Source: Przewalskia tangutica
Taxonomy: Eukaryota; Streptophyta; Magnoliopsida; Solanales; Solanaceae
NCBI GenBank assembly: GCA_029844215.1
Contig: CM056725.1
Location: 62,161,609-62,225,608, forward strand
Direction of reading: 5' to 3'
DNA length: 64,000 nucleotides
In this document: piece by piece, positions 33,660 through 45,791 of the stretch
Position numbering within the stretch: position 1 is the first letter of the stretch
How the letters are laid out: each line of letters starts with the position of its first letter
Notes under the pieces: model-generated
Seen by the model: only the letters and a program-made list of their open reading frames with translations
Told to the model about the DNA's origin: nothing
The model's database searches: none
Made by a program: the position numbers and the translations under genes

Positions 33660-34600
33660 CCTACCTCGAGGCTAGGAAGATAGTGCGAAGGGTATATCTA
33701 CCATCTAGTTCGAGTGTTTGATCACGAGTGCGGTACCAGATTTTGATCGATTCCGTAGTCGTGAGTTCCCAGACGTGTTCCCGGATGACCTCGGGTATCC
33801 CTCACGAGAGGAGATCGAGTTTTGTATTGACATATTGCGGATACTCGGCCTATTTCCATTCGCCATCTGAGAATGGCACTGCCGAGTTGAGAGAGTGAAG
33901 GACGGTGAGGATTTCTTTGGAGAAAGGGCTTCATTAGGCCAGTGTTTCCCGCAGAAAGCGCGGTATTGTTCGTGAAGAAGAAGGGCGGACGCTGCGCATG
34001 TGTGTTGATTCTGAGCGGTGAACAAGGTGACCATTAAGAATAGATACCCATTCCGAGATTGATGATTTGTTCGACCGATTGCGAGCGCGAGATGTTTCTC
34101 AAGATTGATCTGCGTTAGGGCTATCATCGAGTTCGTGTCGAGAGGTGGATGTCCCTAGGATCGCATTCGGACGTGCGGGCATTATGAGTTCGAGTCATGT
34201 CTTTTGGGTTGACAATGCTCGTGGTATTCATGGATTTGATGAACAAGTGTTCAAACCATTTTGAACACGTTTGTGATAGTGTTCATTGATGATATCTTGG
34301 TTTATTCGCTCGGAGCGAGGCGTCGGAGCATTTGAGGCTATCTTGTGATTCTCGAGATCAGCGGTTATGCGCCAAGTTTTCCAAATGTGAGTTTTGGTTG
34401 ACTTGATGGCGTTTCTTGGGCATATTAGCCGGTGATGGCATTCAGTGGAATCGGCGAATCGGCGATCGAGGACTTGGCCTGAACCTACTACTCCGGCGAG
34501 GTTCGCGATTTTACGGGCCTTGCGAGTTATTATCGGTTCGTGGAGAAGTTTGCTTCTATCTGCACCATTGACTAGGTGACTCGAAAGCGACCAAGTTCGA
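33660..34600 (+). pseudogene. Reverse transcriptase of element G
   Basis: Copies element RNA to DNA. EFPDVFPDDLGYPSREEIEF (33759 on) is the N-terminal lead-in, followed by the palm: LKIDLR then a stop where Ser is expected, then GYH (34093-34130); MSFGLT (34198-34215); and the catalytic FVIVFIDDILVYS at 34270-34308, the F-I-D-D form of the YxDD box. FSKCEFW near 34380 and APLTR near 34565 close the thumb and connection. Motif order is complete but the frame changes several times. The stop at the Ser codon lies in a TCG/TAG context. Confidence 0.82.
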
Positions 34601-34649
34601 TGGTGATGCTTGTGGCGAGTTTCGATTCTTGAAAAGAGATTGACGGCGC

Positions 34650-35000
34650 CCGTTCTTACTCTTCGGAGGTCGGATGGTTATGTCGTGTATTGTGATCGTC
34701 GGGCATCGGGTTGGGATGTGTGTTGATGCGGCATGGCGGGGTTATAGCATATGCGTCGGCGGTGAGAAACGAGAGAACTACCCCACCCGTGATTTGGAGT
34801 TAGCGGCCGTGATTCACGCTTTGAAGATCTGGAGGCACTATTTGTATGGGGTTCACGTGGATATTTATACAGACCACAAGAGCCTCGGTATATCTTCGAC
34901 GGAGGAGTGAACTTACGGCGAGGCGGTGGTTAGAGTTGCTTAAGGATTACGATGTTGATATCTGTACCACGGGGAAGGCGATGTTGTGGCGGATGCTCTT
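34650..35000 (+). pseudogene. RNase H of element G
   Basis: Removes the RNA strand after copying. SDGYVVYCD (first catalytic Asp) at about 34670-34695, then ENYPTRDLELAAVIHALKIW (second acidic site, DLELAAV) at 34774-34833, then VDIYTDHKSL (TDHKSL Asp motif) at 34855-34886. The span 34674-34910 is open in one frame from a false start, showing that little is lost here. It follows RT directly, as in the family. Confidence 0.8.
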
Positions 35001-35279
35001 AGTCGTAGGTCGATGGGAGCCTATCGGATGTGCGGCTAGAGAGGAGGACATGGTTCGTGATTTGCATCGATTAGCGAGCCTTGGTGTCCGTTTGATTGAT
35101 TACGATAGCGATGGGGTTAGAGTTCGTGAGGTTGCGAGTCTTCCATCGTCGAGGAGGTGAAGAGGCGGCGATTCGAGATCAACTTTGATTCGATATCGTG
35201 ATCTGACTCTTCGTGAGGCAAGTCCTTTTGAGGTAGCACGATGGGGTGCTAAGGTTTGAGGCGGTTGTGTGTTCGGATG

Positions 35280-36340
35280 TTTGAGGACTTCGGCGAGTTC
35301 TTGGGGAAGCACCTGCGTAGCGTTACTCTATCCATCGAGTCGACCAAGATGTACCACGACGACCTTAGATCGTGTATTGGTGGGATGGCTTGAATAGGGG
35401 CGTTGCGAGTTCGTAGATCGGTGCGTGTTGTCGGCGGTGAAGGTAGAGCACGGAGGCACAGTGGTTTTATTCTGACGATAGAGATCGACACGGAAGTGGG
35501 AGGTAATCAACATGGACTTCATCACGGGATTACCTCGCTTTCGGAGGAGACATGATTATATGGGTTATAAATCGTCGGCGGTGGCGAAATCAGCCCACTT
35601 TCTTCCGTCGGAGGCGACTTTTGGTGAGGATTATGCGGACTTTACATCAGAGATCGTCGATGCATGAGTCCCTACTTGATCATATCAGACGGAAGGCCCG
35701 GTTTACGGCTAACTGAGGTCCTTCGAGAGGGTTTAGGGGCGGTGAGCACGAGTCTGCATTTCATCCACGAGCACGGGCAGGCGAGCGCACTATCGCACTG
35801 CGAGGATATCTTTGCGAGCTTTGTGTTATTGACCGATGGTAGTTGGGAGGATCATTTGCCTCTGGTTGAGTTCGCGTATAATAATAGCTACCACTCGGCA
35901 TTCGGATGGCGCCTTATGAGGCCTTGTATGGGAGAAGTGCGGATCGCCTATAGGTTGGTTCGATGTGGGCGAGGCGGCTAGTGGGACGGTTGAGTGCGGC
36001 GATGGATAAGGTGAAGCTTATCGAGGCGGCTATAATGACTCGAGTCGGCCAATCGTATCACGGATCATCGTCGTCGGCATCTTGAGTTCGAGTTCATGAT
36101 TGGGTTTTCCTAAAGGTGTCACCCATGAAGGGTGTGATGAGATTCGGGAAGAAGGAAACTTCGACCCTAGGTACATTGGGCGTTTGATTGTCGCGAGGTA
36201 GGCAAGGTTGCTATGAGTTGAATCTGCCGTCCGTCTGGAGGCGGTGCATCCGGTTTTCACGTATCTATCTTTGAGGAGATGTATCGGGATCCATCTAGGT
36301 ACACCCGATTGGCGATGTCAGTGTGAGGGTTATCGTATGA
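35280..36340 (+). pseudogene. Integrase of element G
   Basis: Zinc-binding N-terminal part at about 35320-35460 (HPSSRPRCTTT and YWWDG equivalents). The core begins with KWEVINMDFITGLP (35494-35535, first catalytic Asp). The second Asp motif, ISD, is near 35680 in a shifted frame. WEDHLPLVEFAYNNSYHS at 35847-35900 follows the catalytic Glu region. The C-terminal domain has FLKVSPMKGVMRFG-type sequence near 36105-36150 and VHPVFH near 36245. Several frame changes. It is followed by a separate chromodomain-like tail. Confidence 0.8.
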
Positions 36341-36379
36341 GAGATTCCCATGCGCGATAGTCGATCGTCGGAGTTAGGC

Positions 36380-36500
36380 GTCTGCGGACGAAGGGCGTGG
36401 CCGTCAAAGTCTTGTGGCGGAACGAGCTCGGGAGGAGATGGCGTGGGAGGCCGAGGAGGACATGAGGCGAAGTATCCTCACTATTCCCCACCTCCGGGTA
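36380..36500 (+). pseudogene. Chromodomain-like tail of element G
   Basis: VKVLWRNE (about 36405-36428) followed, after a frame change, by EMAWEAEEDMRR (36437-36472). This fits the group-II chromodomain at the integrase C-terminus of Tekay-type chromoviruses, thought to steer insertion to heterochromatin. Confidence 0.65.
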
Positions 36501-36619
36501 ATTCACTTTCCTACTTGTAAATTTTCGTTATCATTTACGCCTAAGTGTTGTTACGTGGCGTGTGTGGCATTTGCAATCGTCTAAGTTATGAAGAATCTTA
36601 TCGTTAATCGTCTTGGGAA

Positions 36620-36651
36620 GGAACATTCGGGACGAATGTTTCTAAGGAGAA
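36620..36651 (+). other. Hairpin and polypurine tract of G
   Basis: ACATTCG-GGA-CGAATGT (36623-36639) then TAAGGAGAA before the 3' LTR. Confidence 0.8.
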
Positions 36652-39080
36652 TGTTATACCGTATTTCCAGTATGCGTGGGAATACGTCAAAAGTCTAGCC
36701 TTAAAGTTTAGGCAAAGCGTTTTTTTAGGCACAACTCACAAAGCGAATAGTTTTCCGGCCAAGCGTTTCCACGACTTTCGTAGGGTAAATTCGGCTATGC
36801 CATTTCTAATTTTTGCGGATTTTTAGAGGCGAAACATTTTGGACCAGCGGGAGGCGACACTTGTCACCCTCCGATTGATGGACTTGAAATCGTCCATTAG
36901 TACGATTAGGACTAGGAGGAGCACGTGTTTTGTGACTTGTGCACAAGTCAAGGAGTTGGTAGGATATTTGTGTATAGTTAATCCTCACCCTACACTTGCA
37001 TTGCACTTGGCTAAATCTTGGCCATTGGTTGGCCACTTCTTGACCTATAAATACCCCCCTTAAGATGAAGAGTTCTTCATCCACAAATTACTTTCCAAAT
37101 CTTGAAAATCCTCCTTCTCACTTGTTAGCCATTTCGTCCAAGCCCTCTTCCCTCTAGCCTAAGTGGCCTTGGCGAATACCCCTAGCCTAGCCAAAAATCT
37201 ACCCCCCCTCCCTTGGTAGAAAAGTTACCTTCTTGTATCGTTATAATGCCCAAAATAACCTAGCCCAAATACCTTAGTACTGAGTAGAAGTTGTGAAGAA
37301 CTTCTAAGGTTCTTGGAGCATACAACTTAGGAGCAAAACCTTGCTCGGTAGCGACTTTTCTAGGATATTATTGGGCTTACCGAGGTAATAATCCTAACCC
37401 TCTTTTGAATTAGAGAATACTTCTTTGTTATAGTATAAGAATAAGTATAAATACTTAGAAGTATATCACGAATAGAATTGAAGTATTACCACAGTAGAAG
37501 GGTTTGAAGAAGAATAATCAAAGCAGTACTTACATATTTGTTTTCACGATGAACTTATATAGCTCAGGGTAGGGAGGTCTTGCCCAACTTTCCATAGAAT
37601 TGTGAACCCTCTGTTTAGAATGACCTTGAGTAGTCTTTGATAGGTATCTGTGACTATTATAGGTGACTCTCGTGTACGACATATTGACTTGGCGGTGGTT
37701 TTTTGAGAAGGTATGTGATTCTTCCTAAAGCATGATATTTTACAATATATAGTACGGTGAGCGTACATGTGTTAACTAAAATATAACTACGGCAATGTCT
37801 TTGACTTAAGCTGAATAATACTTACGGCAATGCCTCACGGCTTAAGCTTTGAATAACAACTTACAGCGATGCCTCACGCTTAAGCACGAATAATAAAGAT
37901 CGAAAGCATTTTTAAAGAATCTTTGAATCTTTTTATGAAGAAGACTAATTGGTTTTAAGCGAAGCTTAAGAGTTATACTAACCTTATGGGAGGTTAAGTA
38001 TAACCACTTAAGATTGATAAAAAGCAGTTTGCCTATGTGTTTATAACAGACTTATATTGAATTGTTAAAAGAATAATAAGATGGTTTGATAATTATACAT
38101 GATATGATGCTATGTGTGATAGTGTCTTGTAACGTTAGTGAAAAAGAGTATTCTTTTTGTCATTATGTTTTTTAAAGATAAGTTTGTTATGTTAGTATAC
38201 TATCACTCACCTCTTGAGATGATCACAGGGGTTAAGCGCCCTCCGTCACGGGGTAGACTTCGGCGATGCAGGACCATGATTCGAGAATACCTGCATGCGG
38301 GTCGGGGGCCTATGCGGGCTACGAGAGTTCGAGGTTAGTATGCGGGGTTATACCTCATGCGATACATGTGGCCGTGCGGACAACGAGTCGGGGCGATGCA
38401 GGAGTAGCTACCCTCGATGCGGGGTTATACCTCATGCGGGCCCATGTGAGTGGCCTATCGCGGACTCGGGAGTCGAGATTAGGCTTGCGAGAATGATGAT
38501 ATGGCGAGTGGCCTGTTTGATCATTCGCGGCCTAGACAAGACCTATTACGATTACTATTGTTGCTCTTGTTTGTGATGTGGCACTACGTGCGGTTTCCTT
38601 AGTTGTTTCACACATATTTGTAAAGCGGTTTTAAAAATGATATGTTTTCCTTTAAGTACTTTCTGATTTCGCATACTTAGTACTGTTATGCTTGACCTCC
38701 TTGGGGCTGCGTTCATGCCGCGGTAAGGCAAGCGGTGCTAGATCCGCATCCTTAGGATCTACGTTGGTGTCGGGAGCTCCATCTCTTAGGAGGCTCTACT
38801 TTTGGTATGATCTCACTGTTGTAGATAGTTTTATGCTGATCGAGTATGGCGGCCTGTCGCCATAGTTGTATATTTCCTTAAGTGCAGTAGTCATGTTATG
38901 CGATTGTCGGATGTATCGCTAAACCATGATTTTATATATATATGCGAAAGCGATGTTTTCTCACATAAAGCGTGTCTTATTTTATAAAGCGTTTCATGTC
39001 TTGCTTTATATTTCAGATTACTACGATGTATGACTACTTGGGTGCCGGTAAGGCACGATCCACGGGCAGGCAGTCGTGTG
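36652..39080 (+). repeat. 3' LTR of element G
   Basis: Partner of 29363-31816. Differences cluster at CTG/CAG/CCGG sites and in the number of 37-bp units. TATA box at 37046-37053. Confidence 0.93.
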
Positions 39081-39085
39081 ATTTA

Positions 39086-40877
39086 GTTATTAAATAGTAT
39101 TGGATTACCCTCTTTTTAATTGTGAGCCAATTGGGGCTGTTTGGTTATTGTATTTTCGGCCTTGAAAGAGGTGGCAAAGTGAGTAAATACAAAGGAGGTG
39201 CTGTCCGATTTTCCGTAGGATTTAGAGACTTAACACTTATAATATTCTACGATTGAAGTAAGGCTTTAATAGGCGTATCGTGAATATTATAGGTTGGCGA
39301 CAGGCGGGACTTTGTACTTGGCAAGTGGTTTGACGACGAGGTATGTAGAACTTTTCCTATCCTTTGAGCATGACTAGTTTCACGTATATGATGCGGTAGG
39401 CGTCTGAAGACTTTGACATTCTTTACTTGTTTCTGAAATGCCAAGTCGGGTGAGTTAGGAGATTTAACTCACTTCCTTGAGAATATTAAAGATGTCTTAA
39501 GTCTTGTTAAAGATAAGGGACTTGAAGAATTTTAAAGTATGTAATACTTGTGTCGTTTTAAACGTATAAGTCCCTTGGATAGGAAATTGTACATGACTAA
39601 GGTATAAAGTGAATATAACGACTTTATGGGGAGTTGGTTATATTGACTTTATGGAAAGATAAATGACTTGATTTAATGGAAGGCAATTCGATTTTAAGGC
39701 ATCAATTGCCTAAGGTTTTATAAGATACGAGTCACTTGATTTAGAAGCCATATTTTATTTCTAAAAGTATTGTGACTTGTCTTGAAAAGAAATTGTCACT
39801 TGATACTACGGCTATTAGTATCTTGGAAGTTCTATAATGAAATGAGTCATTTTTTTTAAAGAATAGAAGTATGTAGTACTTTGGGTTAAATTCCCGGATT
39901 TTCATAAAGACATGTTAGTGCCTTAAGTAAACTAAAATGAGAGTGTATATGAACAAGAATAGTAAGAAGTTAGGGGATTTCTTAACTTGCTTATATATTG
40001 TATGATAAGCCGATAGAGCTTATGTTATGTGTGATAGCCGGATTTGGGCTAGTGATATATTATTCGTTGCGAGTCATTCCCGGGATTGTGGCATTGTATA
40101 TTTCCGTGGATTTGCTAACCACGATGCGAGAATACCTCATGCGAGTCGTAAGGGCTTATGCGGGTGAAATAGTCCCGTGCGGCGGGTCCATCTATCACGA
40201 GGAATACCCGTGTAGTCTGTATGGGGCTTATGCGGGTGAAATAGTCCCGTCGAGGAATACCTCACGCAGGTCCACTGGACCTATGCGGGTGAAATAGTCC
40301 CAGGAGTAGGATTCCAATCCTATTTTTCGTTGTAAGTATACACCTATTTATACTCTCATTGTTAGTAAGGCCAGTCTGTAATTCATTAGCATACATGTCT
40401 GCGGCTTTCTTTTAAACTTGTTGTAATTACGATTACTTTCAGTTTTCATACTTAGTACATATTGTGTCTTGACCCCTTCTCGGGGCTGCGTTAAATCTGC
40501 AGAAAGGGTAGCGAGTTGCGGATCCACACTCTTAGGATCACTTATCGGGCGTCGGAAGCTCCATTCTCGGAGGCTTGTCTTTCTTTTAGTACGATCTTTC
40601 CACGATGTTGTAGATTATGTACATTCGAGGTATGGCGGCCACTGTCCACGATTATTTATTCTAGAGTGCAGTATTCACATATGTGGTTGGGCTGTAAGAA
40701 CTGAGTTGTAAAGTTGTACTTTTGACTTTGTTTATATTATGGAAGGCGGCCTGATCGGCTAGCCTGTGTTGCTATATTGTTTACACCTGTGTTTATGTTG
40801 TGTATGTTCTGTTGCTATTCTCTGATGTATACAGGCAGGTGCCAGTAGGGCACGATCGCGGCCGGGTGGTCGTGACA
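39086..40877 (+). repeat. 5' LTR of element F, second part
   Basis: Resumes F's LTR after G with GTTATTAAATAGTATTGG (compare 47064). It contains GGAATACC...TATGCGGGTGAAATAG repeats (40130-40305) and ends GGTCGTGACA. Confidence 0.9.
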
Positions 40878-40881
40878 AAAG

Positions 40882-40892
40882 TGGTATCGAGC
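40882..40892 (+). other. Primer-binding site of F
   Basis: TGGTATCGAGC, Met-tRNA type with CAG read as CG. Confidence 0.8.
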
Positions 40893-41083
40893 GATTAGTC
40901 CTCAGAAAGTGTTTACAGACCGTGTCTAGTAGAGTCTTGATTATCGGTGTGTTGTGCACCACATCTATAATCAGGAGGCTGCAGGACATTTAGGATTGGT
41001 TTCCATTCTTCTCTCTCTGAGATCGTGCAGTAGAGCTGTCTTATTAGGTTGAATCCTCTCTAACCTATTCTTATGAAACAACT

Positions 41084-42230
41084 ATGCCTCCACGAGCGGC
41101 GAGCCCGAAGGGCAAAGCGGCGGCGAGGCTGCTAGCGGTACTCGAGGGTTACGGGCTCGAGCGCGGACTATGCACGAGGTAGTAGCGGGTCGGCGAGTTC
41201 AGCCACGCTGCGATTTTAGAAGGCCGAGCGGCGGTAGCTCGAGGTTCCTGCACTGACCCTCGGTTCCCGGCCATTGCGAGTATAGAGAACTACGAGGCGG
41301 TCGGTTATTGACGATATAGTAGCGGGCGGCCGGAAGCGAGCGACCAGCCACCTGAGCCAATATTGCGGATTAGTTGGATTTTACGGGATGTCATCCACGA
41401 GTTTTATGGTTCGAGGTCCGATGAGGATCTGCGGGAGTTCATTCGGCGACTCTGGACCATGCAGTTCTTAGGGCTTGAGGCAGTGCATTACATTAGCCTC
41501 ACTGCGGTTGCGCGATATTGCGTTGAAGCTGGTTTGAGTCGTGGTTGCTTTCGAGAGGTGATGATGCTCTTCCACTGTTTGGGAGGAGTTCTGAGGCTTT
41601 CATGGATCACTTTTGCCTCTCGAGATGAGAGAGCCGGGTAGCAGATGCTTGACCTTGGCGAGCGTGAGGCTGTTAGGGAATCTGACACAGGTTTGACTCG
41701 CTTGGCGAGCATGCATACTATTGTAGCTAGCATGGCGGATAGAGTTCATCGTTATGTGATGGGGCTAGACCGTCATATGATTCTGACATGCTTGGGGTGG
41801 CTCTTGGCCGGTATGGATATTGCTAGGATGCGAGCCTATGCGAGGATAGAGGATAGAGAGAGGAGGACCCAGTTGCGCGAGCGGCCAGAGGCGGGGCGAG
41901 TCTCGGGGCGATTATCGAGGCGGACAGCCTCGGCGATGAACTAGGTCCACTTTCCGGCCCGGCCGCGAGTGCTCGTCACGATTTTTACGGCGGGAGGTCC
42001 GATCAGCAGGGTCAGTCAGGAGCGGGTCAGGGCTCCAGGTCTTCGGGGTTTCAGGGAGGCAGAGATCCTCGCCGATCAAGACCACCCACATCTCGGTGTG
42101 CTCGATGCGGTAGATCTCACCCAGGCGAGTGTCGTGTTCCTGCAGGAGGTTGTTACTCTTGTGGCCAGCTGGGCCATTTGAAGAGAGATTGTCCGTCTGA
42201 AGCGGCATGGGTGGTGCAACCGGTAAGCGG
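41084..42230 (+). pseudogene. gag of element F with intact zinc knuckles
   Basis: Start at ATG 41084, reading MPPRAASPKGKAAA. Capsid traces: EFYGSRSDEDLREFIRRLWT in one frame (41397 on), then FSEAFMDHF near 41590. The nucleocapsid is open over 42091-42230 and gives two zinc knuckles: CARCGRSHPGEC, then CYSCGQLGHLKRDC (42097-42192), the second a perfect CX2CX4HX4C. This is the only fully intact knuckle pair in the window. The capsid is interrupted by frame changes and by stops in TAG/TGA contexts. Confidence 0.8.
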
Positions 42231-42389
42231 GATCGATTCTTTGGTCTTCTCCTTCGTGGTTATGCGCCCGGAGTGGTACTCACGGATAGGCGAGCGCGGT
42301 AAGTCGTGGTGGTGGTTCCAGTTCTAGTGGTCCCCAGAACCGCATATATTCTCTAGCCAGCCGCCAGGATCAGGAGGCTTCCCCTGACG

Positions 42390-42700
42390 TCGTCACAGGT
42401 ACATTACTAATTTCAGGCGGTGATGTTTATGCTTTGATAGATCCAGGTTCTACCTTGTCCTATGTGTCCCCTCTTATTGCGGGTAGAATCGGGATAGAGC
42501 CGGTGTCGATAGAGCCGTTTGAGGTAGCTACGCCGATGGGTGATTCGGTGTTAGGCGGCGGGTGTATAGAGGTTGTCGGTATTTATTCTGATCGTCGGAC
42601 CACTTGCAGACTTGATAAGTGGAGATGGCGATTTTGATGTCATTATGGGTATGGGTGGTTGGCTTCTTGTTATGCCAACGTTGGTAGGGACAGTTGGTTC
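42390..42700 (+). pseudogene. Aspartic protease of element F
   Basis: LIDPGSTLSYVSP follows YA in frame (about 42429-42473) and carries the catalytic Asp in a DPGST version of the usual D-S/T-G. The frame stays open through EPVSIEPFEVATPMGDS to about 42637. FDVIMGM (42630-42650), the end of the domain, follows in a shifted frame. It is the best-preserved protease here. Confidence 0.8.
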
Positions 42701-42859
42701 GGTTCGATTTCTGGCGAGCGATTATCGAGTGGAGAAGCGACACGGCGTCGCAGGGGTAGGTTTATTTCTTACCTCGAGGCTAGGAAGATGGTGCGAGAAA
42801 GTACATCTATCATCTGGTTGGGTATTATTACGAGAGGTGAGGTGCGATTCTTGATCGAT

Positions 42860-43720
42860 GCGATGGTTAGGAGTTTCGGATGTGTTCCCGGATGATCTTG
42901 GGTATCCTCACGAGAGGAGATCGAGTTTTGTATTGACACGTTGCGGACACTCGACCTATTTCCATTCCGTCATACGAGGATGGCTTTCTTTGAGTTGAGG
43001 AGGTGAAAGACCAGTGAAAGATTTCTTTGGAGAAAGGCTTTATCGGGCCTAGTGTATCTCCACAGGAGCGCCGGTGTTGTTTGTGAAGAAAAGAAGGATG
43101 GGGCCAGCTGCGTATGTGTGTTGACTCTGACGGTGAATAAGGTAACCATTAAGAATAGGTACCCCTCCCGGGATTGATGATTTGTTTGACGATTCGAGTG
43201 CGAGGTGTTTCTCAAAGATAGACTGCGATGCAGTTATCATCGAGTTCGAGTTCGAGAGCGGACATCCCAAAGTGCATTCGGGACCCGTATGGGCACTATG
43301 AGTTGAGTTATGTCTTTCCGGTTTGACCAACGCTCAGCGGTATTTATGGATTTGATGAACGGGTGTTCAAGCCTTTTTGGATACATTTGTGATTGTATTC
43401 ATTGATGACATCTGGTGTATTCACCAGACGAGCAGGAGCATCAGATCACGAGAATGTACTTGGGATTCTCGGGCCGGCGATTATTCGCCAAATTCTCAGT
43501 GTGAGTTTTGGTTGGCCTCGGTGGCATTCACAGGGCATATTATTGGGGCGATGGTGTTCGCGTGGATCGACAAAGATTGGCGATCAAGTCTTGGCGAGGC
43601 CTACTACTCGACCGAGTGCGCGATTTCTTAGGACTAGCGGGTTATTATCGTAGGTTTGTGGAAGCGGTTGCTTGATTTGGCACCGTTGACTAGGTGACTC
43701 GAGGCGGCCAAGTTCCGATG
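42860..43720 (+). pseudogene. Reverse transcriptase of element F
   Basis: Lead-in VFPDDLGYPHERRSSFVL-like (42885-42930, shifted). The palm has worn FLKIDLR/GYH sequence at 43205-43240, then YVFPV/LTNA (43310-43335) and FVIVFIDD (43386-43409), the catalytic box, after which one base appears lost before VYS. CEFWLASVAFTGHI near 43500-43545 is the next conserved block and is in frame. Motifs are complete in order but spread over three frames. Confidence 0.78.
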
Positions 43721-43789
43721 GGCGGAGGCTTGCGAGAAGGGTTTCGATTGTTGAAGGAAAGGTTGACTACGGCCCGATTCTTACTCTTC

Positions 43790-44180
43790 TGAGGGTTAGG
43801 CAGTGCGTGATCTATTGTGATGCCTCGGGTATCGGGCTAGGGTGTGTTTTGATGCGGCCGCGGCAAGGTTATAGCCTATGCTTCCGGCGATTCTAAGCAT
43901 GAGAGGAATTACCCTACCCATGACTTAGAGTTGGCGCGGTTATACATGTCTTGAAGATTTGGAGACACTATTTATGCAGGGTTCGTGTGGATATTTATCT
44001 GAGACCACAAGAGCCTCGGTATATCTTCGAGCGAGAGGAGCGAATTTGAGGCAGAGGCGGTGGTTGGAGTTGTTGAAAGATTATGATGTTGTTATTCTAT
44101 ACCATCGGGAAGGCCAACGTAGTTCTTGATGCCTTGAGTCGTAGATCGATGGGAGCCTATCGGAGTACAGCCGAGAAAGC
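43790..44180 (+). pseudogene. RNase H of element F
   Basis: VIYCDASGIGLGCVL-like sequence at 43807-43855, then KVIAYA and KHERNYPTHDLELA (about 43863-43940), and DHKSLGISS (about 44007-44030). The first part is largely in one frame. After the domain the YDVVILY/GKANVVLDALSRR stretch (44083-44145) links to integrase and is open. Confidence 0.78.
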
Positions 44181-44429
44181 GGGACATGGTCGTCGGATCC
44201 ACCGATTAGCGAGCCTTGGGGTTCGATTGATCGATCTGGCGATAGTGGAGTGCGGGTTCGTGAGGTTGCGAGTCTTCCATCATTGATGAGGTGAAGAAGC
44301 GGCGGTTTGAGGACCCGGTGTTGATACGGTGCCGTGATGCAGCTCTTCGGGAGGAGAAGAGTCTATTCGTGGCGCTGATGAAGTCTTGAGATTTGAGTGT
44401 CGGTTGTGTGTTCCGATGTATCAGACTTC

Positions 44430-45110
44430 GTCGTGGTCAGGGAGCACGGCGCTCGATATTCTATTCATCCGGGTCGACCAAGATGTACCATGACCTCGGA
44501 TGTTTGTATTGGTGGGATGGCACGAAGAGGGGCGTGGCGAGTTTTGTTGCCTGATGTCTAATTGCCCGGCGAGTCAAAGTCGAGCACGAGGCCCGTGGTT
44601 TATTGCGATCTATTGAGATTCCGACTTGGAAGTGGGAGATGATCAACATGGACTTTATTCTGAGGTTACCTCGTACTCGGAGAAATGCGACTCCATTTAG
44701 GTTATTGTTGTGGTGACGAAATCAGCCCATTTCCTTCGATCGGGGCGACGTTTTCGGTGAGGACTATGCGGTGTACATCAGAGATAGTGAGTGCGGTGTT
44801 CGGTGTCGATTATATCGATAGAGCCCGGTTCACGGGTAACTTCAGAGGTCTTTCGGAAGGGTTTAGGGACACAGTGAGTCTCGGCTGACATTTCACCCTC
44901 GGTGGCGGGCGGCGAGCACTATCGAACACGAGGATATCTTGCGAGCTGCGTGATTGATTCGATGGTAGTGGGAGGATCATTTGCCTCTTGTAGGTTGCTT
45001 ACAACAATTACCATTCCGGCATCTGAGATGGCGCCCATACGAGGCTTTATATGGCGGAAATGCAGTCGCCGTCGGTTGGTTCGGCGTGGGTGAAGTCTGA
45101 TTAGTTGGCG
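44430..45110 (+). pseudogene. Integrase of element F
   Basis: Zinc-binding part: HPGRPRCTMT (44465-44494) and YWWDG (44508-44520), with CP..VK near 44555-44580. Core: MINMDFI (44638-44658, first catalytic Asp), VVTKSAHFL-like 44712-44735, the second Asp motif near 44810 in another frame, and WEDHLPL near 44968-44990. About five frame changes. Similar to G's and E's but more worn in the second half. Confidence 0.76.
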
Positions 45111-45119
45111 GACTTGGTA

Positions 45120-45650
45120 CGATGAGGTGTGGATAAGGTGAAGCTTATCGGGAGGCGATAGCGGCTCAGTCGGCGAAGTCATATGCGGATAATCGGCGTC
45201 GGCATTTGGAGTTTGGTAGGCGATTGGGTCTTCTTGAAGGTGTCGCCCATGAAGGTGTGATGAGATTCGGTAAGAAGAACTTCGGCCCAAGATACATTGG
45301 GCCTACCGGATCGTCGTAGAGTGGGCAAGGTTGCCTACGAGTTGGATCTGCCATCGAGTTAGAGGCGGTACATCCGGTCTTCCATGTTTCTATGTTGAGG
45401 AAGTGTATCGGAGATCGGCGAGAGTTTTCCTACTAGTGAGGTCGGTGTGAGAGGGGTTATCGTATGAGGAGAGTCCATAGCGATACTCGTCGCCCGAGTC
45501 GACTGCGGACCAGGATGTAGCTTCCGTCAAAGTCTGTGGAGAAATGATAGCAGGAGAGATGACTTGGGAGCGGAGAAGGACATGTTGAGAGGTATCCTCA
45601 CTTATTTCCTATACCTTGGTATTTCATTTTGCCACTTACTTGTCGAGTTA
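45120..45650 (+). pseudogene. Integrase C-terminus and chromodomain-like tail of F
   Basis: DKVKLI (45132-45150), FLKVSPMKV near 45232-45252, PRYIGPYRI-like 45287-45312, VAYELDLP 45332-45355, HVSMLRKCIG-like 45383-45410. The end, VASVKVCGE...EMTWE...EKDM (45520-45585), corresponds to the chromodomain in G. Frame changes throughout. Confidence 0.68.
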
Positions 45651-45757
45651 ATTGAAGTGTTCCTTTTGCTTAAATGCTTTTATGTGGCCATGAGTGGCAT
45701 TTTTGGTATGTCGAGTGTGAAAGGAAACTATGTCATAATTGTAAGTGTGACTCGAAA

Positions 45758-45791
45758 GAACATTCGGGGCGAATGTTTCTAAGGGGAATAA
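45758..45791 (+). other. Hairpin and polypurine tract of F
   Basis: ACATTCG-GGG-CGAATGT (45760-45776), then TAAGGGGAATAA before the 3' LTR. Confidence 0.8.

Larger units (their letters stand above)
29363..39080 (+). mobile_element. Element G: autonomous-type Ty3/Gypsy chromovirus, an innermost layer
   Basis: Plus-strand element of 9.7 kb inserted in the tandem array of F's 5' LTR: 5' LTR 29363-31816 (2454 bp), interior 31817-36651 (4.8 kb), 3' LTR 36652-39080 (2429 bp). The target duplication is GTTTA on the left (29358-29362) and ATTTA on the right (39081-39085); F's uninterrupted copy (47056-47064) reads TGTTTAGTT. The last LTR bases read GTCGTGTG for GTCGTGACA. All pol domains are recognisable but broken. 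Confidence 0.92.
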
